This document shows, piece after piece, positions 1-5,681 of a stretch of 7,721 nucleotides of DNA; the stretch's first letter is position 1, and each line of letters opens with the position of its first letter. Position numbers and translations under genes: made by a program. This stretch comes from an uncultured Selenomonadaceae bacterium (GTDB taxonomy: Bacteria > Bacillota > Negativicutes > Selenomonadales > Selenomonadaceae). Under the pieces are notes generated by a model that was given only the letters and a program-made list of their open reading frames with translations, made no database searches and was not told where the DNA came from. The stretch is taken from contig CAJODU010000069.1 of assembly GCA_905233325.1 (NCBI GenBank), positions 1 through 7,721 on the forward strand, written 5' to 3'.

Positions 1-56
1 GCCAATTTTGATGCTAATTCTGATGAATTTTCTGCTGTTACCAAGTATTGCCTCAC
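1..56 (-). CDS. Start of an unidentified gene, cut by the left window edge
   Basis: An open frame runs from a GTG codon at 54-56 off the left edge. It encodes about 18 residues, beginning (M/V)RQYLVTAENSSELASKL. GAGGA at 66-70 lies about 10 bases upstream of the GTG and is a reasonable ribosome binding site. An in-frame ATG at 72-74 would add six residues but has no Shine-Dalgarno-like sequence before it, so I prefer the GTG. A near-consensus promoter (119-147) lies just upstream in the same direction, which is the main reason to believe in this short piece. The residues look like a soluble protein (a beta strand followed by a helix), not a signal peptide. I do not recognise the family from so short a fragment. 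Confidence 0.45.
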   Translation of the reverse strand, partial: MRQYLVTAENSSELASKL

Positions 57-118
57 ATCATCACTTCCTCGCATTAATCATTGCTATAAAAATATACTTT
101 TCAAATAACTTCTATATT

Positions 119-147
119 ATTATAAATTATAATTCCATTAAAATCAA
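119..147 (-). promoter_or_regulatory. Sigma-70/sigma-A-type promoter for the gene at the left edge
   Basis: Read on the minus strand, a -35 box TTGATT (142-147) is followed by a 17-base spacer and a perfect -10 box TATAAT (119-124). Transcription would start near position 112 and leave a leader of roughly 55 bases before the GTG start at 56. The -35 box begins three bases beyond the T-run of the upstream operon's terminator, so the two units are packed back to back. Five of six -35 bases and all six -10 bases match consensus at ideal spacing, though the local AT-richness makes a chance match easier. Confidence 0.7.
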
Positions 148-149
148 GC

Positions 150-186
150 AAAAAAATAAGTGTCTTTATTCAAATCCAGGACACTT
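150..186 (-). terminator. Rho-independent terminator ending the eight-gene operon
   Basis: On the minus strand, AAGTGTC (180-186) and GACACTT (158-164) form a perfect 7-bp stem around a 15-base loop. They are followed by A and then seven T residues (150-156). The stem begins 10 bases after the TAG stop of the corrinoid adenosyltransferase gene. The stem is only moderately GC-rich, but a perfect stem followed directly by a T-run just after the last gene is the classic arrangement. No T-run follows it on the plus strand, so it acts in one direction. Confidence 0.78.
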
Positions 187-195
187 TCAAAATTA

Positions 196-696
196 CTAAA
201 ATTCTATTCCCGCTTGGGCTTCAATTCCTATATCAAAAGCGTGTTTAACTTTCGTCATATTTGTCACAATATCCGCTGCCGCTATCATCTTAGCTGTAGG
301 GTTGCGTCCTGTCAGGACAAGGTGGATTTTATTTTCTCTTGCTTTGTTGATAATTTCAAGTATCTGATTTTCACCGACAAGCCCGCCACTCACCGCATAG
401 TTTATCTCATCGCAGACTATCATCTCAAAATCATTGCTATCTATGGCTTGATTGACTGCTTGAAGTCCTCGCTCTGCTGCCGCCCTGTGGAGAGTTTTAT
501 CACCTTTGCTGGTGAATCCTATTCCATACTGTTCGACGACTATTCCAAGTTTATTGAGTATTTCGACTTCCCCACTGGGATCGCTCTTTATGAATTGAAT
601 GATTTTGATTCTCAGTCCGTGTCCTTTTGCACGTATTGCCTGTCCTATTGCTGCGGTGGTCTTGCCCTTGCCATCGCCCTCATTTATGATTATCAT
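196..696 (-). CDS. cobO: Cob(I)yrinic acid a,c-diamide adenosyltransferase (CobO/BtuR family)
   Basis: This ATP:corrinoid adenosyltransferase transfers the 5'-deoxyadenosyl group of ATP to the cobalt of reduced corrinoids, in cobalamin synthesis or salvage in the cytoplasm. Seen in the sequence: a P-loop GDGKGKTTAA at residues 7-16 (the atypical BtuR version of Walker A), a Walker B-like stretch MIVCDEINYA around residues 92-101, the LVLTGRNP strand near 126-133, and the family's closing GIEF at the C-terminus. At 166 residues it is slightly short at the N-terminus, starting only six residues before the P-loop, but complete. The ATG at 696 follows AGGAG with about 10 bases of spacing, and only 18 bases separate it from the hisF stop. 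It is the last gene of the run, just ahead of the terminator at 150-186. No other cobalamin gene is present, so its role could be synthesis or corrinoid scavenging. Confidence 0.93.
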   Translation of the reverse strand: MIIINEGDGKGKTTAAIGQAIRAKGHGLRIKIIQFIKSDPSGEVEILNKLGIVVEQYGIGFTSKGDKTLHRAAAERGLQAVNQAIDSNDFEMIVCDEINYAVSGGLVGENQILEIINKARENKIHLVLTGRNPTAKMIAAADIVTNMTKVKHAFDIGIEAQAGIEF

Positions 697-714
697 CTTG
701 ATAGATCTCCTGAA

Positions 715-1482
715 TCAGAATCTTACTTCAACACCGCGAGATTTAAGATAATCCTTGACTTGCCTGATAGTGTACTTGCCATAGTGAAAGACAGAGGCCG
801 CAAGGACAGCATCAGCCTTGCCTTCGGTGAGGACTCTGTAGAAGTGTTCAAGTTCACCTGCACCGCCGGAGGCAATGACAGGAACATTGACAGCCTCAGA
901 GACTGCACGATTAAGCTCAATATCATATCCGTCCTTCGTTCCGTCCGCGTCCATACTCGTCAAGAGTATCTCACCGGCACCGAGCACAACCGCCTTCTTG
1001 ACCCATTCAAGGCAGTCAATACCCGTCGGTTTCCTGCCGCCATTGACGTAAACTTCCCAGCACAATTCCTTGCTGTCACGGACTCTCTTTGCGTCGACAG
1101 CAAGGACTATACACTGTCTTCCGAATTTTTCGGCACCTTCGCGAATGATTTCAGGATTTTTGACTGCTGCACTGTTGACTGAGATTTTATCTGCACCGGC
1201 TTTGAGGATTGCCCTCATATCGTCAACAGTTCTGATTCCGCCGCCAACCGTGAAAGGTATAAAAACTTGCGAGGCACAGCCTTTAGCTATATCTACAATA
1301 GTTCCTCGTCTCTCGTGTGAGGCGGTTATATCCAAAAAGACCAGTTCATCAGCACGCTCGTCGTCATACTTCTTGGCAAGTTCAATGGGATCACCGGCAT
1401 CGCGCAGACCAACAAAGTTAGTACCTTTGACAACTCTGCCATCTTTGACATCAAGACAGGGAATAATTCTCTTAGTCAACAA
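715..1482 (-). CDS. hisF: Imidazole glycerol phosphate synthase, cyclase subunit HisF
   Basis: HisF uses ammonia supplied by the glutaminase HisH to convert PRFAR into imidazole glycerol phosphate and AICAR, linking histidine and purine synthesis. The 255-residue (beta/alpha)8 barrel is full length. Visible landmarks are RIIPCLDVKDGRVVKG with catalytic Asp11, the phosphate-binding VGGGIR near 79-84, CIVLAVDAK with catalytic Asp130, and the second phosphate site IASGGAG. The start must be TTG. The frame upstream is closed by the hisA stop (TGA at 1486-1488, same frame), the next Met codon is near residue 89, and a TTG at 1480-1482 gives the family's usual MLTKRIIPCLDV. A second TTG follows directly and cannot be excluded. 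GGTGA at 1490-1494 is a modest ribosome binding site. hisH is not in the window. Confidence 0.97.
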   Translation of the reverse strand: MLTKRIIPCLDVKDGRVVKGTNFVGLRDAGDPIELAKKYDDERADELVFLDITASHERRGTIVDIAKGCASQVFIPFTVGGGIRTVDDMRAILKAGADKISVNSAAVKNPEIIREGAEKFGRQCIVLAVDAKRVRDSKELCWEVYVNGGRKPTGIDCLEWVKKAVVLGAGEILLTSMDADGTKDGYDIELNRAVSEAVNVPVIASGGAGELEHFYRVLTEGKADAVLAASVFHYGKYTIRQVKDYLKSRGVEVRF

Positions 1483-1494
1483 TATTCAGTCACC
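1480..1494 (-). promoter_or_regulatory. hisF ribosome binding site and TTG start
   Basis: GGTGA (1490-1494) lies inside the last hisA codons, seven bases before the TTG at 1480-1482 that I take as the hisF start. It is a weaker Shine-Dalgarno sequence than those of pncC or the secreted-protein gene. With a TTG start it suggests that hisF initiation relies on ribosomes finishing hisA. Confidence 0.6.
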
Positions 1495-2235
1495 ATCGTT
1501 TCCTTCTTCTTCGATTTCAGCAATTTTAATTGCCTCACTCAAATCAAGCTGACCGGTATAAATCGACTTGCCGAGAATCACGCCTATAATACCGTCGTTC
1601 TCGTATTTTTTGAGTGCTTTAATATCATCTATGGAGGCAACGCCGCCGGAGGCGATAACAGAAATACCCGTCCTGATAGCGATATTTGCGAATCTCTCTG
1701 CATTGACGCCGCTCAATGTGCCGTCTTTGGTGATGTCCGTGAAGATGATTGTCATTATACCGGCATCGCCCATTCTCATTGCAAGTTCAGCGGCAGATAT
1801 TTCGCTTGTATCGTCCCAGCCGTGTACCGCGACCTTGCCATTCTTTGAATCAATACCGACAATAACGCTGTCGCCGAATTCACGAGACGCCTGCTTGACA
1901 AGGATAGGGTTATCAATAGCCGCTGACCCCAAGATAACGCGATCTACACCCATTTCAAGCAGATCATAGATATTGTCAAGTGAACGGATACCGCCGCCGA
2001 CCTCAATGGGGATCTGAACAGTCTCTAATATTTTCTTGATTGTGAAGACGTTGACGGGTGAGCCGGAACGAGCACCGTCAAGGTCGACTATATGAAGGTA
2101 AGTTGCACCTTGAGACGCCCATTGCTCCGCCATTTCTTCAGGATTGTTGGAATAAATGGTCTCTTTGTTGAAATCACCTTGAAAGAGACGGACGCATTTG
2201 CCGCCCCTAATATCGATTGCAGGAAAAACTACCAT
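1486..2235 (-). CDS. hisA: ProFAR isomerase HisA (phosphoribosylformimino-AICAR-P isomerase)
   Basis: HisA isomerises ProFAR to PRFAR by an Amadori rearrangement, the histidine-pathway step just before HisF. The 249-residue protein is a complete HisA/HisF-type (beta/alpha)8 barrel. Landmarks are FPAIDIRGGKCVRL with catalytic Asp8, IVDLDGA near 49-55, the phosphate-binding EVGGGIRS near 78-85, VIVGIDSKNG with catalytic Asp129, FTDITKDGTLSG near 165-176, and the second phosphate site IASGGV. The HisA-type sequence PAIDIRGGK at the N-terminus and the HGW after the Asp129 strand separate it from HisF. The start is ATG at 2235. Its GGGGGGT ribosome binding site lies in the loop of a perfect dyad (2237-2254). 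The C-terminus is acidic (EIEEEGNDGD). The stop is followed, in the same frame, by only one codon before the hisF TTG. Confidence 0.97.
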   Translation of the reverse strand: MVVFPAIDIRGGKCVRLFQGDFNKETIYSNNPEEMAEQWASQGATYLHIVDLDGARSGSPVNVFTIKKILETVQIPIEVGGGIRSLDNIYDLLEMGVDRVILGSAAIDNPILVKQASREFGDSVIVGIDSKNGKVAVHGWDDTSEISAAELAMRMGDAGIMTIIFTDITKDGTLSGVNAERFANIAIRTGISVIASGGVASIDDIKALKKYENDGIIGVILGKSIYTGQLDLSEAIKIAEIEEEGNDGD

Positions 2236-2236
2236 G

Positions 2237-2254
2237 ATATTGACCCCCCAATAT
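2237..2254 (-). promoter_or_regulatory. Perfect dyad placing the hisA Shine-Dalgarno in a hairpin loop
   Basis: On the minus strand, ATATTG (2249-2254), GGGGGT (2243-2248) and CAATAT (2237-2242) form a perfect 6-bp inverted repeat with a 6-base loop. One base separates it from the hisA ATG. The loop, with the stem's last G, is the hisA Shine-Dalgarno sequence. The dyad starts within the TAA stop of the upstream gene and fills the whole gap between the genes. A mostly A-U stem would be weak. It could present the ribosome binding site, be melted by ribosomes ending upstream, or bind a protein. The repeat is observed; its function is inferred. Confidence 0.45.
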
Positions 2255-2949
2255 TATTTTTTCTTGTCCTTTTTATCTTTCTTGTATTTTTTATTCTTTT
2301 TGTCCTTCTTGTCCTTCTTATCGTTATCCTTTGATTCTTGAACGGCTGCAGTGCTGTCACCTATAGTTGAAAGTGCCGCCTTGAATTCATTGATAGAGGC
2401 ATCATCTATACCATTCGTTCCAATCATTTGCATTGAGAGGCATCTGCCGTCCGGCATACGGAAGAAAGTGATTGCTGCTTGATTTTCAGCGATTGCGACA
2501 CCATCAGGCTTACCGTCGCCGTCTTCGTCGATCTCTATCTCTTTAGCGGTGAGGGCGAAGATACCTTTATTTCCCTTTGTAATATCAATGATGCTCATAT
2601 TTTCATAGCCCTGCTTTTGCAGTTCAGTTACATATTGATCTACTAATTTTTTGTCGGACTTGTTGAAGTCAGGCACGGAAGTAGAATTGAAGGCGTCCAC
2701 AAGCACAACCCAGCCGCGTTTGACTTCATATTCCATATTTTCAAATATCAGCACTTCGCCCTTTTTGGCGGGATCATCAAAAAAGATTGTTGCCGGCACA
2801 ACGTTGGGTCTCTTGGGACATTTTATACTGAAGTTATAGTCTCGACTGACATAGTTGTATGACTCGTTACTGTTCTCCTCAGCAGCAAAGACTGTCGCCG
2901 TGAGCCATACCATTAAAGCTGTAATCGAAATAAATATTTTTTTTAACAT
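2254..2949 (-). CDS. Secreted protein of unknown function with a lysine-rich C-terminal tail
   Basis: I do not recognise this 231-residue protein. It begins with a type I signal peptide (MLKK, a hydrophobic stretch at about 5-20, cleavage probably after VFA or VFAA near 22-23). The mature part opens with NYVSRDYNFSIKCPKRP, resembling the start of small beta-rich secreted domains. It carries DEDGDGKPDG at residues 141-150, an acidic loop like those of EF-hand or thrombospondin type 3 calcium sites. It ends in a hydrophilic tail (207-231) made of KDKK-like units. The mature part has two cysteines (44 and 170). I chose the ATG at 2949 because GGAGGG lies five bases upstream and the signal peptide starts there. 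An upstream in-frame ATG at 2991 would overlap pncC and add 14 residues ahead of the signal. It sits between pncC (16 bases upstream) and hisA. Periplasmic or surface location is inferred. Confidence 0.85.
   Translation of the reverse strand: MLKKIFISITALMVWLTATVFAAEENSNESYNYVSRDYNFSIKCPKRPNVVPATIFFDDPAKKGEVLIFENMEYEVKRGWVVLVDAFNSTSVPDFNKSDKKLVDQYVTELQKQGYENMSIIDITKGNKGIFALTAKEIEIDEDGDGKPDGVAIAENQAAITFFRMPDGRCLSMQMIGTNGIDDASINEFKAALSTIGDSTAAVQESKDNDKKDKKDKKNKKYKKDKKDKKK
2257..2331 (-). repeat. Low-complexity region encoding the lysine-rich tail (KDKK units)
   Basis: Codons for residues 207-231 are almost all Lys and Asp, giving a chain of imperfect KDKK/KNKK/KYKK units that ends in KKK before the stop. 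On the plus strand this is a pyrimidine-rich tract with repeated cttgtcctt-like units of about nine bases. Such a tract can gain or lose units by slippage, so tail length may vary between strains. Confidence 0.75.
2500..2529 (-). other. Calcium-loop-like motif DEDGDGKPDG in the unknown secreted protein
   Basis: Residues 141-150 have acidic or Gly residues at the spacing seen in DxDGDGxxD calcium-binding loops of EF-hand, dockerin and thrombospondin type 3 repeats. It is a single copy, without an obvious paired helix or second loop, so metal binding is only a possibility. Confidence 0.4.
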
Positions 2950-2954
2950 AATTG

Positions 2955-2960
2955 CCCTCC
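2955..2960 (-). promoter_or_regulatory. Ribosome binding site fixing the start of the secreted protein
   Basis: GGAGGG ends five bases before the ATG at 2947-2949, in the 16-base gap after the pncC stop. It supports this start over the in-frame ATG at 2991, which lies inside pncC. Confidence 0.8.
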
Positions 2961-2965
2961 ACATA

Positions 2966-3478
2966 TTAAATATTTTCTGAACATTTATCAATCAAATACT
3001 TGCGAATCATCATTAACGCTGCCTCTGTAGTCTGCCATTTAACTTCCCAGCGATCACCAATTAAGTGATGTTCTTCAACTACACTTCCGTGAGGACCGGC
3101 GAGAGCTATATACACAAATCCCACAGGTGATTTTTCAGTGGAGCCGGTGGGACCTGCTATTCCTGTAGTACCAACTCCGAGATCACTACCCATCAAGTTA
3201 CGGACACCCTCAGCCATCTCTATAGCAACTTCTTTAGAAGTAACTTCAAATTTTTCGATAGTTTCCGGCTTGACTTTGAGAAGATTGATTTTGATTTCGT
3301 TCGTATATGAAACTATGGAACTTTTGACATAGGCAGAGCTGCCGGATATATCAGTCAGACGGCTTGTCAAAAGTCCGCCGGTGCAGGATTCGGCACAGGC
3401 TATAGTATAGTTGTGCTCCTTGAGTGTTCGCCCAATCATTGCTTCTAAGGCTGTACTTCTGACTCTTGCTGTCATCAT
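2966..3478 (-). CDS. pncC: Nicotinamide-nucleotide amidase PncC (stand-alone CinA C-terminal domain)
   Basis: PncC deamidates nicotinamide mononucleotide to nicotinic acid mononucleotide, returning the NMN released by NAD-dependent DNA ligase and other reactions to NAD synthesis. The 170-residue protein is the CinA C-terminal domain alone, without the N-terminal COG1058 (MoaB-like) domain of full-length CinA. Visible motifs are CAESCTGGLL with catalytic Ser31, SYTNEIKINLL near 57-67 (family Tyr/Lys region), EVTSKEVAIEMAEG, GTTGIAGPTGST near 103-114, and PVGFVYIAL near 118-126. Two adjacent ATG codons (3478 and 3475) are possible starts. The first is seven bases from a near-perfect GGAGGTGAT. 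The gene starts 21 bases after the rimO stop. In many Firmicutes rimO is followed by pgsA and full-length cinA, so the short form and the missing pgsA are worth noting. That neighbourhood comparison is from memory. Confidence 0.93.
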   Translation of the reverse strand: MMTARVRSTALEAMIGRTLKEHNYTIACAESCTGGLLTSRLTDISGSSAYVKSSIVSYTNEIKINLLKVKPETIEKFEVTSKEVAIEMAEGVRNLMGSDLGVGTTGIAGPTGSTEKSPVGFVYIALAGPHGSVVEEHHLIGDRWEVKWQTTEAALMMIRKYLIDKCSENI

Positions 3479-3481
3479 TCA

Positions 3482-3490
3482 ATCACCTCC
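3482..3490 (-). promoter_or_regulatory. Strong Shine-Dalgarno for pncC
   Basis: GGAGGTGAT in the gap after rimO is a long match to the 16S rRNA 3' end, the strongest ribosome binding site in the window. Seven bases separate its GGAGG core from the ATG at 3478. Confidence 0.8.
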
Positions 3491-3499
3491 GTTGATACA

Positions 3500-4891
3500 T
3501 TATATTCTCATAGCTACCAAATCATAGACAAAGCCGGCAGTAATTTTGACTTTGACTATATCACCGACTTGACTTTTACTGTCGCCCTCAATGTAAATCT
3601 GTCCGTCAATCTCCGGTGCCTCGCGATATGAGCGTCCTGCCGCGATATCAGATTCTTCTTCGTCACGCCCCTCAATCAATATATCAAACTCCTTGCCAAC
3701 CAGTGACTCGTTGATCTCCTGCGAAATGAGGCTCAGTATGCTCATAAGCTCATGATAACGCTCTTGGGCAACTTCCTCTTCAATTTGATTGGGCATATCA
3801 TAAGCGGCAGTATCTTCCTCACGAGAAAAGGCAAATACACCGACGTGATCCAGTTTTTGGGTCTGTATAAATTCCTTGAGTGTTTGGAACTCTTCTTCCG
3901 TCTCACCGGGGAAACCGACTATAAAAGTTGAGCGGATTGCAACACCGGGTATACGCGCTCTGATTTTATCAAGCAGTGCCTCAATGGATTCACGAGTATC
4001 AGGGCGGTGCATGCGTTTCAAAATATCATTGTGGGCGTGCTGGAGCGGCAAGTCAACATATTTACAAATTTTTGGTTCTTTCGCAATCACATCAATGAGT
4101 TCATCAGTGAAATAACGAGGATAGCAATATAAAATCCTAATCCAGAAGTCACCGTCAATTTTGACCAGTTCCTTGAGCAGACGAGATAAACTTGGTACTT
4201 TGTAGAGGTCGTGACCATAATTCGTTGTGTCCTGCGCGATCAGATTAATTTCTTTGACGCCTTGCAAGACAAGATTTTTAACCTCAGCACAAATATCCTC
4301 AATGGGACGACTGATCTGCTTTCCCCTAATCATAGGTATTGAGCAGAAGGCACAGCGATTGTTGCAACCCTCAGCTATCTTGACGTAGGCGGTATAATCC
4401 GGCGTTGTTCTGATTCGCGGCGTATCTGCATTATAAATGAGACCGTCCTCACTGTTTTTGTAAGTCTGCATATCACTGACTTTGGGCGTATTCTTGCTGT
4501 ATATTATTTCCTTATCGCCAATAATGATGACGCGGCGACCCCTCAAAGTCTGCTCTATAGCCTCCATTATCCTGTTCCAGGCACCCGTGCCGATAATTGC
4601 ATCAGCCTCAGGTATTTCGTCCAAGAGTTCCTTGCGGTAACGCTGCCCTAAACAGCCGGCAATTATCAACGAGCGACAACGGCCGGCTTCCTTATAGTCG
4701 GCAAGATTCAAAATAGTCGTTATTGACTCTTCTTTAGCCGAAGCAATGAATGCGCAGGTATTTACAATCAAAATATCAGCCTCGGCAGGATCAGCAGTCA
4801 ACTCAATACCATGTGACTGCATTATACCGAGCATTACTTCAGTATCAACCAAATTTTTAGCACAACCAAGGCTCACAAAGCCTGCTTTCAT
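3500..4891 (-). CDS. rimO: Ribosomal protein S12 methylthiotransferase RimO
   Basis: RimO is a radical SAM enzyme that adds a methylthio group to the beta-carbon of the conserved aspartate of ribosomal protein S12. The 463 residues show the three expected parts. The N-terminal MTTase (UPF0004) domain has Cys10 (SLGCAKNLVD), Cys46 (VNTCAF) and Cys80 (IAGCLGQRY), which bind the auxiliary 4Fe-4S cluster. The radical SAM domain has CNNRCAFCSIP, the CxxxCxxC cluster at Cys176/180/183, and later IRSTFIVGFPGETEEEF. The C-terminal TRAM domain spans roughly 397-463. SLGCAKNLVD together with EGCNNRCAFC points to RimO rather than MiaB. The linker at about 118-165 before the radical SAM domain looks somewhat long. 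The start is ATG at 4891. Its GGAG lies 12 bases away, a rather long spacing, and the upstream gene ends 37 bases before. Confidence 0.96.
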   Translation of the reverse strand: MKAGFVSLGCAKNLVDTEVMLGIMQSHGIELTADPAEADILIVNTCAFIASAKEESITTILNLADYKEAGRCRSLIIAGCLGQRYRKELLDEIPEADAIIGTGAWNRIMEAIEQTLRGRRVIIIGDKEIIYSKNTPKVSDMQTYKNSEDGLIYNADTPRIRTTPDYTAYVKIAEGCNNRCAFCSIPMIRGKQISRPIEDICAEVKNLVLQGVKEINLIAQDTTNYGHDLYKVPSLSRLLKELVKIDGDFWIRILYCYPRYFTDELIDVIAKEPKICKYVDLPLQHAHNDILKRMHRPDTRESIEALLDKIRARIPGVAIRSTFIVGFPGETEEEFQTLKEFIQTQKLDHVGVFAFSREEDTAAYDMPNQIEEEVAQERYHELMSILSLISQEINESLVGKEFDILIEGRDEEESDIAAGRSYREAPEIDGQIYIEGDSKSQVGDIVKVKITAGFVYDLVAMRI

Positions 4892-4928
4892 TAAAATTTA
4901 CATCTCCAATCAAATGGTTAAATATGTA

Positions 4929-5681
4929 TTACCCTTCGGAAGTACCTTCGGGAGCGGTGACAGTCTCGCTCTCAATCTCATCATAATTTTTACAATTAAC
5001 GCCGAACCAGCGATCCGTATCATTCCATATAAATTGCAATTCTGTAGAAGTAACGAATTTATTCTCCGCTTTGATATATTTGCCATACTCAAATATTATT
5101 GCATTACCGCTGAGCTTGTAATTATGGCAAAAAGCCCATCTCATTCCATAATATTGTTCGGCAGCCACAGTCTCAAAATATTTCACCCATTTACCGTCGC
5201 GCTTGCCTATCATCTTGTACGAAGGTATGGCACCTATGTCATATTGCAGAAGGTACATCTTGAGACCTTGATCATTGATCACTTGATAGATAGTGCAGGT
5301 GTGAGGGAAACCCAGGGGAATAATGATAGTGTCAGCAATATCCCTACTGCCAATTTTGCAGGAATTTATCAATTCTTTACTTTTGAAAACATTCTCGCCA
5401 AAGTCCTCCGTATAGTAGTAGCTGTTATCATAATGGACATACAGTGCATCATCACCGCTGCCGAAACAAGCTACACCCTTAGCATAATCCCTGCCGGACT
5501 TGTATTCCTTCTCTTTTGCCAAAGTTCCGTCATTTGAGGTGATACCTTTAAATCTGAATGCACCTGACGGCGGAAAAGTCGCCATACTTCCTAGTTCAAC
5601 AACCTTTTCCAACTTCATCGCCAAACAGTTTGTATGAACTAATAAGACTGTTACTATCAATAATAGAAAAATTTTTCTCAT
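4929..5681 (-). CDS. Secreted protein of unknown function, coupled to the solute-binding protein gene
   Basis: I do not recognise this 250-residue protein. Residues 1-21 form a type I signal peptide (MRK, then a Leu/Val-rich core) with a likely cleavage after NCLA. Cys19 is not in a lipobox, since His-Thr-Asn precedes it, so I do not call it a lipoprotein. The mature chain is rich in aromatic residues and Gly/Asp turns (YVHYDNSYYYTEDFG, KWVKYFE, FIWNDTDRWFGVN), suggesting a beta-rich fold. It has five cysteines (72, 108, 129, 185, 230). The C-terminus is acidic and flexible (EIESETVTAPEGTSEG). Its ATG overlaps the stop of the upstream solute-binding protein gene in an ATGA, so translation is probably coupled. 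GGTGG inside the last upstream codons is the only ribosome binding site candidate. The pairing suggests a joint extracytoplasmic role, which is inference. Confidence 0.85.
   Translation of the reverse strand: MRKIFLLLIVTVLLVHTNCLAMKLEKVVELGSMATFPPSGAFRFKGITSNDGTLAKEKEYKSGRDYAKGVACFGSGDDALYVHYDNSYYYTEDFGENVFKSKELINSCKIGSRDIADTIIIPLGFPHTCTIYQVINDQGLKMYLLQYDIGAIPSYKMIGKRDGKWVKYFETVAAEQYYGMRWAFCHNYKLSGNAIIFEYGKYIKAENKFVTSTELQFIWNDTDRWFGVNCKNYDEIESETVTAPEGTSEG

Noticed and set aside
8..199. Small plus-strand open frame near the left edge
   Set aside because: It runs through the minus-strand promoter and terminator, is low-complexity (Ile/Asn/Lys-rich from AT-rich DNA), and has no clear ribosome binding site.
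160..1182. Long plus-strand open frame of about 340 codons
   Set aside because: It lies antisense to cobO and hisF, both confirmed by family motifs. Its translation is Cys/Ser-rich and resembles no family, and its start falls inside the operon terminator.
2950..2991. Upstream ATG (2991) as start of the lysine-tailed secreted protein
   Set aside because: It would overlap pncC and place 14 residues before the signal peptide. GGAGGG lies five bases before the ATG at 2949, where the signal peptide begins.
4892..4928. Internal promoter or terminator in the largest gap of the operon, before rimO
   Set aside because: No -35/-10 pair at proper spacing and no stem followed by a T-run could be seen in these 37 bases.
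4746..5537. Plus-strand open frame of about 263 codons
   Set aside because: It is antisense to the rimO 5' end and the secreted-protein gene, with no ribosome binding site or recognisable protein character.
5619..5681. Lipoprotein signal in the 250-residue secreted protein (Cys19)
   Set aside because: The residues before Cys are His-Thr-Asn, not a lipobox. A type I cleavage after NCLA fits better.
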